64,000 nucleotides of DNA, from NCBI GenBank assembly GCA_037127315.1, contig JBBBDQ010000914.1, positions 444,501 through 508,500 on the forward strand. The letters are read 5' to 3'. A program made the position numbers and the translations under genes. Source of the DNA: Ascarosepion bandense. Taxonomy: Eukaryota; Mollusca; Cephalopoda; Sepiida; Sepiidae. Each line of letters starts with the position of its first letter. Position 1 is the first letter of the stretch. Of the stretch, positions 35,586 to 47,927 are shown piece by piece. A model generated the notes under the pieces. It was given only the letters and a program-made list of their open reading frames with translations. It was not told the origin of the DNA and did no database searches.

Positions 35586-36328
35586 AATTATTTTTATTAA
35601 TCCAACCTGTTGTTAAAAATTATTGTCGTCACACTATGTAGCTTACTCAGAAAAAATAATTTTCTTTAAAATTTAGTTAATTACGATGTTTCATTTATAA
35701 ATTATACTCCAACATAACTATAAAACAAAAAAATATTTTACTAAAATATATGACTCACACTATATTTAATTATCATTTTACTACAACGTAAGTACACCAT
35801 AATTATGTAATTCTAATTCTAACATAAAATGTCCAGCCCTTTTAATCATGAGTTATTAAAAAATTCTAATTTAAAAAAAAACAAACTTCAAATCCAACTT
35901 ACTGTTAAAAAGTCTTTTTTACCCATTTACAAAATTCTATAGTCTTACTATTTATCCTATTTATATAAAATTAAAATGTGACATGTGAATACACCAGACC
36001 ATCCTGCTTCCTTTCGTGATCTATGGTTAACTAATTTTCATTCTTGATTAAACTATATTGGCACATCTTAAGTATTTTATCCAACTGCCATTCGCTAATT
36101 TTCTAAATAACCATGAATTCATGAAATCATTTTGACTATTTATTTTAACATATAACCTAAAAGAAAACAGTATTGTTCTGAAACATGAAAAGTTTTGTTT
36201 GGTGATATTACACTTTTATAAATAATTGTAAAAAGTTACAATACTAAGTTCTACTCTGTATCGATCTCTCTTTATAAAAATAAATGATTGAACAGTAGGT
36301 TTTAATCTACGTGTTTTTCAGTTTCTTG

Positions 36329-36329
<1 letters not shown>
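35583..36329. other. no recognisable feature
   Basis: Very AT-rich, no coding or repeat signal. Confidence 0.5.
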
Positions 36330-36382
<53 letters not shown>

Positions 36383-36522
36383 TAGAGAAAATTTTCAAAA
36401 TTCTAAGGTGTCGAATGTACATTTCGACATAGGATCTCTAATAGAAATTCCACGTCACGTCAGAGACATTGTTGTCGGATATATATATATATATATATAT
36501 GCGCGCACGCGCGTGTGTGTGT
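36330..36522. repeat. (TA)n and TA/GC/TG microsatellites
   Basis: TA array at 36330-36377; TA then GCGCGCACGCGCG then TG at 36479-36522. Confidence 0.85.
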
Positions 36523-36639
36523 GTTATCGATTTCATTTTAAGTAAAAGAATAAAGCCATTGTGACACAAGAGGATACTGGATGCGGAAGATTTTGAAACA
36601 GAAATATTTCTAAGGAGCAACAATAAAAATGAGTAATCA

Positions 36640-38301
36640 GGAGAATTGCATAGCTATTGACAATACATTTAAATTTTTGCAAGTTGGCTGGAAAGCACTA
36701 AGCCGGAAAATTGTTCCACAACCGAGAATTCCGAAAAAAGAAACAGTTATCATTAAATGTACGGTTATGTCTTCTTCCTCATGCGCAGTATCCTTTCTGA
36801 ACGTAGGCGATCATGGACTTCCACTTGGCTGTGTTTCATGCTGCTCTCAGAACTCTTCCAATCCCTTTCTACCATTCATTTGCTCAGGCCAATCAAGTAA
36901 GTCCCGCTCTGCTTTTCCCTGTCCTTCTTTTCCTCTATCCATCCTAATTTCTCCAGGCCTTTCTTCCTCATTATATGTCTCAGAATCCTCATCTCTCTCT
37001 TCCTTATATTCAGTATAATTTTTCTCCACGTTTCTATCTTCTCCAACACATCGTCTCGCCAACTCAACTGTCAAATGATGAGACCTCGTGCCCAGTTTAG
37101 TACTGATTTTAAATTCAAAGACTCTAGGTATCACAGGGATTAAATCATCCAAACAATTACCATGAATGTGTTTAAAGAAAATGAACAAGGAGGTAACTTT
37201 ACGGTGGTGAGAAAAAGACGGAAGCCGACACACCTCACCAGGGTTAATAATATTCCTAATTCTTCTCTGGATTTTATATAGGTAAATAGAAAGAGCACCG
37301 TATCATATATGCCAAAAATATTCTAAGCATGGACGAATGGTAGGCTTATATATATGTAAGATATATTCTGGAGGTAAATATTGACTAGCACGAGAGTGAA
37401 CCAACTTTCTTATTAACCGACCTTGTAATAGATTCAATATAGTCTTCCCACTTCATGTCAGATCAGAATGTGAGGCCGAGATGTTGCCTCGATTTAAATT
37501 CCTAGAGGTTAGCATAAGCCGTACCGATGAAGAGCAGATAGGGGTCACTCAGAAGAGTAATAGTGAGCAGTTATTTTTGGAGTTGTTGGTGTTTACAATC
37601 CATTCTTTTTGCGAGCTGAAGATAGACTTAACGTCCTTTTGGATGACAGCTGCAATTTTGACCTCATCAAATTGATCAGACTTATTATCGAGACAAGAGC
37701 AAAGGGCTTTGTCATCAGCTTTGGTAATAAGTTGAGAGGTGATCCCAAAGAAAACGTCATTAATAAAACATTAAAACAAAATAGGATCAAAATAGATCAC
37801 TGGGTGATAGCTGCATTGATATGAAAGAAACTGGAAGAGTACAAGTTCAGAATTACATTTATTTAACGATTTGATGGGAAATATTGGTTCAGTTCAAAGT
37901 ATTTTCTGGGTACACCGCTTATTTTCAGCTTGCAGAGAAGTTGGAGTTGTCCAAAGTTTCAGTTCGGGATTCCTTATCTAGAATTTGATAGACTCTTATC
38001 TAGAATTTGATAGACTCTTTCTGCAATTATCAGCAGTTAACCTGGAACAAGAAAGCCATATTGCTTGTCTGAAAATAGACTCTACGATGTGAGATGATTA
38101 ACGAATTATCCATTCATTGGGGCCGTTAAGAGTTTCCCGAAAAGACGTAGTATGCTAAGAGGCCGATATTTTGCATGATCGGACAGTTGGTTTACCAAGG
38201 TTTTTAAAGGCACGGACAATATATATGAATCTAGTTCAGGGGCACGCTTCTTAATGACTATTACAGAGATACCATCAGGTCTACATGCTTGGTGGGGATC
38301 T

Positions 38302-38306
<5 letters not shown>
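36640..38306 (-). pseudogene. LINE relic interrupted by another LINE fragment
   Basis: Minus-strand remnants from 38306 downward: N-L-D-P-H-Q-A-C-R-P-D-G-I-S-V-I-V-I and Y-R-P-L-S-I-L-R-L-F-G-K-L (RT fingers). Next is a degraded motif C with D-K-A-L-C-S-C-L-D (about 37710), then C-terminal-like F-F-K-H-I-H-G-N-C-L-D-D-L-I-P (about 37180) and T-R-S-H-H-L-T-V (about 37075). The last C-terminal piece reappears at 36760-36690 after an inserted 295-bp segment. There are many stops. The upstream end runs into a (TA)n array at 38307-38352. Confidence 0.75.
36765..37060 (-). repeat. RTE-like LINE fragment nested in the LINE at 36640-38306
   Basis: The minus-strand frame carries R-E-M-R-I-L-R-H-I-M-R-K-K-G-L-E-K-L-G and R-E-K-Q-S-G-T-Y-L. 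This is the R-x-L-x-H-I-x-R-K-E-G-L-E-x-L and R-G-R-Q-R-T-T-Y-L C-terminal motif of RTE-like reverse transcriptases. It separates two parts of the host LINE, so it inserted later. Confidence 0.6.
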
Positions 38307-38354
<48 letters not shown>

Positions 38355-38374
38355 GGGCCTGGATAGAATCAAGA

Positions 38375-38475
38375 AAATAAGTTAGGAAAATATGTGTCAT
38401 TTGGCAGGATTCGAACTTCGAACGTGCGACACTGACCAGGAATGTCGATTCATTCAGTTAGAGTGTAGACTACTT
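38375..38475 (-). repeat. tRNA-like SINE fragment, distinct type
   Basis: The minus strand reads agtctacactctaactgaat, then gtcagtgtcgcacgttcgaa and GTTCGAATCCTGCC, the last a perfect Pol III box B/T-arm match. The acceptor ends do not pair, so it is a tRNA-derived repeat, not a gene. Confidence 0.5.
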
Positions 38476-39361
38476 TTTTCTGGAGACATGTATACACTAT
38501 AGCTACAAGTTTATTGCATTAGATTTCTATGCATCCCAGCCATTTTGAAAACACAAAAGAATAAAGAAAATATTTTTTATCTTATTTAAAGTGACTTTTA
38601 ATATGATTAAAATACTCTTATCTTAGCAAATAGTGCATTTTTTCATCGATTTTCAAACTGTTTTTAATTCGCATAAATTTTAATATCTGTTAAAACATTT
38701 TTATATGATAATACAAAATAAAGTACGGAATATATGTAAGTTTATCGATATTTATATGAAGAATTATGTACCATACACTAAAGTGAACATTTCGCAAATT
38801 TTGTATGACCTTATTTTCATTACGTTTATCTAATAGATTTTTTTAAGAAATTCAATATTGTATAGTTTTTCATATGGAAACAAGTGACATGAGTTGTTTA
38901 AAGACTTACATATTCTACTTGTTTTTAAAAATTTCGATTTGATTTTAGAAATATTATCTTTTCTTTTAGATATCAAAAATATTTTGATAGAGATGTTCTC
39001 TTAGGGTCATTTTTATTGTTGTAGAAAGAATTGTGTTGATATATTTTTTAGATTCAGCAATACTTGTTAGTAGGTTTCAAATATATACAAAGAAGTAAGT
39101 CCGGGTAATAAGTCTATATTCTTGCTAATCGTTTTTTGCTTCAAATAGTACTTCCAATGTAAATCTTTATATTACTAGGGTTTTCAGTAGAAGAAATAGT
39201 TTATTGATAAACAATAGTTTTTGTAAGGAATTTTTTTCTCATGAACACTCTATAGGGTTTTTACAATGACATTTGTTTTTGCCTACATTATTGATTTCAG
39301 TTTGTGAATGATTCTTTTTTTATTAAGGTATATTTTTTCATATTGCTATTATGTTTCTTCC
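38476..39361. other. AT-rich flank; holds one arm of an inverted repeat
   Basis: 39050-39128 is the reverse complement, with a few mismatches, of 39508-39583 inside the neighbouring 5' LTR. Nothing else is supported. Confidence 0.55.
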
Positions 39362-39366
39362 ATTAT

Positions 39367-39691
39367 TGTTGGAGATCGCCCCATTTTTTACACACTCAAT
39401 AGGCTATTCCAAGGTATACAAATAATCCTGCGTACAGAGAAAGAGCGTTGTTGTTGTTAGATTTGTAGTGCTTGTAAGAGCAGTTGTACCGCCGCTCGTT
39501 GGTCAACAAGAATAGAGACTTATTACCCGGACTTACTTCTTTGTATATATTTGACTTCTACTAACAAGTATTCCTGAATCTAATAATCGTGTACAGTTTG
39601 TATATCTTTTGTTCAATATACTTACATTTTTCTTCCCATATCTATTTTGTCTTATTATATTGTGTGATTTTTTAAACAAGAATCCACAACA
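39367..39691 (+). mobile_element. 5' LTR (325 bp)
   Basis: Begins TGTTGGAGATC and ends CCACAACA. The first ~95 bp and last ~55 bp match the 3' LTR at roughly 85% by eye. The middle (about 39463-39635) has no counterpart there and includes the arm of an inverted repeat shared with 39050-39128. Confidence 0.82.
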
Positions 39692-40720
39692 ATTAGGCAA
39701 AGAAGTTCATGCGGAGAACAAATACATTCTCGCCAAACAACAATTTGGCTACGAGGATTCGAAGAAGTTCATGCGGAGAACAAATACATTCTCGCCAAAC
39801 AACAATTTGGCTACGAGGATTCGAAGAAGTTCATGCGGAGAACAAATACATTCTCGCCAAACAACAATTTGGCTACGAGGATTCGAAGAAGTTCATGCGG
39901 AGAACAAATACATTCTCGCCAAACAACAATTTGGCTACGAGGATTCGAAGAAGTTCATGCGGAGAACAAATACATTCTCGCCAAACAACAATTTGGCTAC
40001 GAGGATTCGAAGAAGTTCATGCGGAGAACAAATACATTCTCGCCAAACAACAATTTGGCTACGAGGATTCGAAGAAGTTCATGCGGAGAACAAATACATT
40101 CTCGCCAAACAACAATTTGGCTACGAGGATTCGAAGAAGTTCATGCGGAGAACAAATACATTCTCGCCAAACAACAATTTGGCTACGAGGATTCGAAGAA
40201 GTTCATGCGGAGAACAAATACATTCTCGCCAAACAACAATTTGGCTACGAGGATTCGAAGAAGTTCATGCGGAGAACAAATACATTCTCGCCAAACAACA
40301 ATTTGGCTACGAGGATTCGAAGAAGTTCACGCGGAGAAAAAAATTCTCACCAAACAACAATTTAGCGACGAAGGATCATACAAGTTCACGCGAAGGAAAA
40401 TACGTGTTTCACGTCAGTCGCCACAACAATTTGGCGAGGAGTATTATAACAAGTTCACGCGGAGAGGAAAACTCGTTATAAAGTCAATTGTCAAAACAAA
40501 CACTTTGGTATAAAAGGATTTCGAACAAGTGCATACGGAGAAAAATAGACGTTGTCACATCAGACGTAAAGAACAAATTGGCGACAAAAAAGTACGAACT
40601 TACGCATAACACCAAGGAAAAACAAATTAGCGTCGAGGACTTCGAAAATAACATAAGAAAAGTTGACAACATCAAATTGTCGAAGCAGATTCGCGAACAA
40701 GTCGCACAACAAAATTGAAA
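39692..40720 (+). repeat. 62-bp tandem array built on the LTR end and primer-binding site
   Basis: Ten essentially identical 62-bp units start at 39703 and every 62 bp to 40322; degenerate units continue to about 40720. Each unit holds CAACAATTTGGCTACGAGGA. The degenerate units read TTTGGCGA. The 5' LTR ends ACAACA and is followed by ATTAGGC. A TTTGGCGACGAGGA just after an LTR is a typical primer-binding-site layout, so the unit looks like LTR terminus plus PBS plus about 30 bp of leader. Because 62 is not a multiple of 3 and the unit has no stop in any frame, three overlapping open frames arise, all translating the same 62-residue period. They have no gag homology, so I do not call a protein. 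Confidence 0.85.
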
Positions 40721-40734
40721 AAGAAGAAATATAA

Positions 40735-43021
40735 GCATAATGGTGGAAAAATTTTCTCAAAGATTGACCTAAGCGAAACGTACTTGCAGATCCCAGTTAC
40801 TGAGGAAAATTCTAAATTATTGTGCATAGACACGACAAACGTCAATACAAATACAACAGGCTACCATTCGGGATAAAAGTAGCGCCTGCGAATTTTCAGC
40901 AGACGATGGATACTATGTTGACGGGGCAAAATTTCGCCACAGCTTATCTGGACGATATTTTAGTTAAAAGTGATAATTTAAAAGACCATGAGACACACAC
41001 CAAGGAAATTATGTAAAGACTAAAAGACTTTAGGTTGAAAGATAAAGAGAAGAAATGTGATTTCTTCTTGAAAATACCTATGCCACATCATAGATGAGAA
41101 TGGGAGGAAACCTGACCCAGAGAGAGCTTCAGCAATTAAAAACATGCCTGAGCGTTAAAATGTCGCAGAATTGCACAGCTTTTTCGGTCTTGCTCATTTC
41201 TATGGAGAGTTTATTGATAGTATGCATAAATTGAGGGCACCCTTCAACGAATTATTGAAGAAAGCTGTCCATGTGGAACTGGTCGGATGGCAAAAAGGCG
41301 TTTAACAAAATTATAAATAAATTGACATCAGATTTAACTTTGACTCATTTTGACCAGAGGCTGGAAATTATTGTAGAAAGTGATGCATGCCACACGGTAT
41401 GGGAGCGTGTATTTTACATAAAATGCAGGATGGTAGGTCACGCATCGAGAGCATTGCTACCGGCTGAGAACAACTATTCGCAAATAGAAAAAGAATATTT
41501 GGGAATTATTTTCGCCGTAACTCGATCATATAGATATATAAATGGTAGAGAATTTACGCTATAGACGGACCATAAGCCGCTTCTTACCATATTTGGATCC
41601 AAGAAAGGACTACCTGTATATACCGCAAATAGACTCCTGAGGTGGGGAACAATATTAATAAACTACAATTTTAAACTAGAATATATACCATCGAAAAAAT
41701 TGGACACGCATTGGACTATCAAAGCTGATACCTAGAAAAAGTGAACCCTTAGAAGACTCAGTGATAGCAGCACTGAGAGCTGAAGATGAAATCACCAAAG
41801 TATTAAGTAAAACGGTCAAAAAACTGCTGGTTACATTGTTAGAGATAAGAAGAAACGCAGAAGCGAATAAATTTATTAACACGACAAAGAAAAAATTGAA
41901 GACAGATACACAAGATTGGCAGATAGTTTCTCAATTTGTGACAATCTACTACTGTATAATGAAGGGCTCGTGATACCAAAGTCACTTCGAAGGAGAATCT
42001 TAAAAAACTTTCATGTTGGATATCCCGGGAAGAATCGCATGAAAACCTTAATGAGAAGTTATGTATACTGGCCAAAAATGGATGAGAATATCGTGCAGAT
42101 GGTGGAAAAGTGTAAGGGCTGCGCGGGGGCAGCAATATCGCCACTGATTATACAAAAAGCTTGGCCAAAGGTGGGCAAACCGTGGTCAAGAGGACATGCA
42201 AACTACGCAGGACATATAAACGACTATTACTATTTTATAGTAGTAGACACCTTTAGTAAATGGTCGGAAGTTTTCAGATATAAACACCCCAAAACAAATA
42301 ATAATATAAACTGTTTGCATGAACTATTTGCGAGGTTTGGCGTTGTTGACGTTTTAGTTACAGATAATGGTACACAATTCACATCAAGTAATTTGAAAGA
42401 TTTTTGTGAAATGTACCTAATAAGACACATAAAAACAGCTCCCTGTCACCCACGATCAAATCGGCTAGCCAAAAGATTTTTAGATACGCTTAAGAGGGCG
42501 TGAGACACACCATCAGAAAAAGCATTACAGCAATTCCTACAAATCTGCCGTATTATGTCATACCAGAAACACACTATCAGGACTTTTACCGGCCGAAGTG
42601 ATGTTCGCGCGAAAAATACGAACAGTTTTCGAGAAATTATTACCAGGCAAAAACAATTACAGAAATACACCTATAATAGTGAAAAAATCGTTCAAGCCCG
42701 TCGAAAAAGTATATTTCAAAATTTTTAATAACAACATGGCGTATTGGGAGCCAGGAATAAGCAGAATTGGAAGCGTAATGTGTACTATCAAGAGGAAAAT
42801 AAATCATGCATAGAAGGCACGTGAATCAAATCAAAAAAAGAAGAGAGGCAGAACCAAGCTCCTCACCTTTAGAATATGAAGATTCTATGGAGGAAATCTT
42901 CGAAGCTTTTGACATAGAGAAACCAAAAGCTAACACGGAAATCAGAAGAACCAACAGGAAGCGGAAGTTCACAGTGCTTTTGACTATAGATTCAAAACGA
43001 AAAAATATTAACCCTTGCTAA
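40735..43021 (+). pseudogene. pol: gypsy-type pol: RT, RNase H, integrase (broken)
   Basis: Domains in order: RT (S-K-I-D-L-S-E-T-Y-L-Q-I-P at about 40760; F-G-I-K-V-A-P-A-N-F-Q at 40870; catalytic Y-L-D-D-I-L-V at 40945), the RT connection (F-F-G-L-A-H-F-Y at about 41180), and RNase H (H-A-S-R-A-L, N-Y-S-Q-I-E-K-E-Y-L at about 41440-41510; T-D-H-K-P-L at 41569). Next is an integrase zinc finger (F-H-V-G-Y-P-G, second His changed to Tyr; C-K-G-C) and core (41995-42503). In the core the first Asp is Asn (H-A-N-Y-A-G), the second is kept (V-T-D-N-G-T-Q-F) and the Glu is Lys (R-L-A-K-R-F). A basic C-terminal tail follows. Stops and frameshifts break it into several frames. Protease and the RT N-terminus are missing. 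Confidence 0.9.
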
Positions 43022-43041
43022 AAAGAAGCTAGTGAAGTGCG

Positions 43042-44201
43042 TGTTGGAGATCTCTCATTTTTTTATACATTCAATGGACTCTTCCAAAGGATACAAATAA
43101 TCCTGCCTACAGAGAACGAGCGTTGTTGTTGTTAGAGTTGCTGAGACTCTTCAACTATAACACTGTCAGCTCTCTGCTTCCGAGCAGAGAGCAATAACCC
43201 AGTCGTGGTTCCGCCGAAGGGTAGAACCACGACTGGGCAAAAATAGACAGACATATTTTTGGCCCGGCTATATGGCCGGGAATACCCACATTAAAATGAC
43301 CATGTGTCACATCCGGCCTTGCGTGGGAAGGCTAGTAAATACAGTTGTAGTTAGAGTTGCTGAGACTCTTCAACTATAACACTGTCAGCTCTCTGCTTCC
43401 GAGCAGAGAGCACTAACCCAGTCGTGGTTCCGCCGAAGGGTAGAACTACGACTGGGCAAGAATAGACAGACATTTTTTGGCCCGGCTATATGGCCGGGAA
43501 TACCCACAATAAAATGACCATGTGTCACATCCGGCCTTGCGTGGGAAGGCTAGTAAATACAGTTGTTGTTAGAGTTGCTGAGACTCTTCAACTATAACAC
43601 TGTCAGCCCTCTGCCTTCGGGTAGAGGGCGCTCTCTGCTTCCGAGCAGAGAGCAATAACCCAGTCGTGGTTCCGCCGAAGGGTAGAAGCTCGACTGGGCA
43701 AAAATAGACAGACTTTTTTGGGGCCGGGCCATATAGCCCGGAAATCCCAGTCATAACTGACCATGTGTCATATGTTGCCCTTACTGGGAGGGACAATTAA
43801 ATATAGTTGCTGTTAGAGTTGCTGAGACTCTTCAACTATAACACTGTCAGCACTCTGCCTTCGGGTGGAGGGCGCTCTCTGCTTCCGAGCAGAGAGCAAT
43901 AACCCAGTCGTGGTTCCGCCGAAGGGTAGAAGCACGACTGGGCAAAAATAGACAGACATTTTTTGGCCGGGCCATATAGCCCGGAAATTCCAGTCAAAAC
44001 TGACCATGTGTCACATGTTGCCCTTACTGGGAGGGACAACTAAATATAGTTGTTGTTAGAGTTGCTGAGACTCTTCAACTATAAAACTGTCAGCACACTG
44101 CCTTCGGGTAGAGGGCGCTCTCTGCTTCCGAGCAGAGAGCGCCCATATCTGTTTTGTGTTATTATTATATTGTGTGGTTTTCTAAACAAGAGTCCACAAC
44201 A
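43042..44201 (+). mobile_element. 3' LTR (1160 bp), expanded by a tandem array
   Basis: Starts TGTTGGAGATC and ends CCACAACA like the 5' LTR, followed by the ATTAT duplication. The extra length is the hairpin array at 43135-44140. The upstream sequence has no strong polypurine tract. Confidence 0.82.
43135..44140 (+). repeat. tandem array of hairpin-rich 218-244 bp units
   Basis: Units begin GAGTTGCTGAGACTC at 43135, 43354, 43572, 43816 and 44059 (last partial). Unit 1 contains, in order, a 9-bp perfect stem (43169-43177 with 43184-43192), a 14-bp perfect stem (43198-43211 with 43224-43237), a 6-bp GC stem (43263-43268 with 43275-43280) and a 5-bp stem (43316-43320 with 43328-43332). Units 3-5 gain a further CTCTGCCTTCGGGTAGAGGGC hairpin, which accounts for the 25-bp length difference. 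The array is markedly richer in GC than its surroundings. Whether the structures act in RNA or DNA is unknown. Confidence 0.88.
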
Positions 44202-44206
44202 ATTAT

Positions 44207-47574
<3,368 letters not shown>

Positions 47575-47740
47575 GGCTAGATATTAAACTCACAAGACCT
47601 TGGGTCAAGTCAACGGATTGCTTGTATTAATGCTTTTATCCATTAGGTCACGTGTTCTTCGAAGTGGATAAAAAATCTTGGTTGAAGTAATCCGGTGACT
47701 TGACCCAAGGTGTTGTGAGTTCAATGCCTGATCACAGCAT
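47575..47740. repeat. inverted pair of SINE-like segments
   Basis: ctcacaagaccttgggtcaa (about 47590-47609) is mirrored by ttgacccaaggtgttgtgag (47701-47720), with the arms extending to about 40 bp each. The right arm ends gagttcaatgcc, a weak box B-like string. A related segment occurs at 57275-57315. Confidence 0.55.
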
Positions 47741-47879
47741 TGTTGAACAGAAATACCAGGGAATTAATAAAGGAAATTAACTGAAAATAATATATCAAGA
47801 ATAGACATGTCACGTGGAACTAAATCAATCTACGACAGTGGACTAAAGAAATTCGTTTCGAGATTCCAACGAATACAAC

Positions 47880-47927
47880 CTGAAGAAAACCAGAGTGCAC
47901 AACGGCCGAAACATCGTGAATATGACA
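47880..47927 (+). repeat. CTGAAGAAGG-type repeat, copy B
   Basis: CTGAAGAAAACCAGAGTGCA then CGGCCGAAACATCGTGAATA, matching copy A at 14158. Confidence 0.5.

Larger units (their letters stand above)
39362..44206 (+). mobile_element. complete but defective Ty3/gypsy-type LTR element
   Basis: The element is bounded by 5-bp target duplications ATTAT (39362-39366 and 44202-44206). It comprises a 325-bp 5' LTR, a 62-bp tandem array in place of gag and protease, a decayed pol, and a 1160-bp 3' LTR. Order and strand are those of Ty3/gypsy elements (RT, RNase H, integrase). Loss of gag, broken pol and LTR divergence make it non-autonomous and inactive. Confidence 0.88.

Noticed and set aside
39609..40513. 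A 290-residue repeat protein
   Set aside because: All three frames are open because of the tandem unit; no frame has gag homology and the start lies inside the LTR.
39703..40720. CRISPR-like array
   Set aside because: The 62-bp units are directly adjacent with no variable spacers, and the context is a eukaryotic retrotransposon.
43198..43237. Transcription terminator hairpin
   Set aside because: There is no T-tract and the genome is eukaryotic; the hairpins repeat as part of an LTR array.
43569..44039. Three similar minus-strand frames of about 65-75 codons
   Set aside because: They are the same antisense frame repeated in successive LTR array units; no domain is recognisable.
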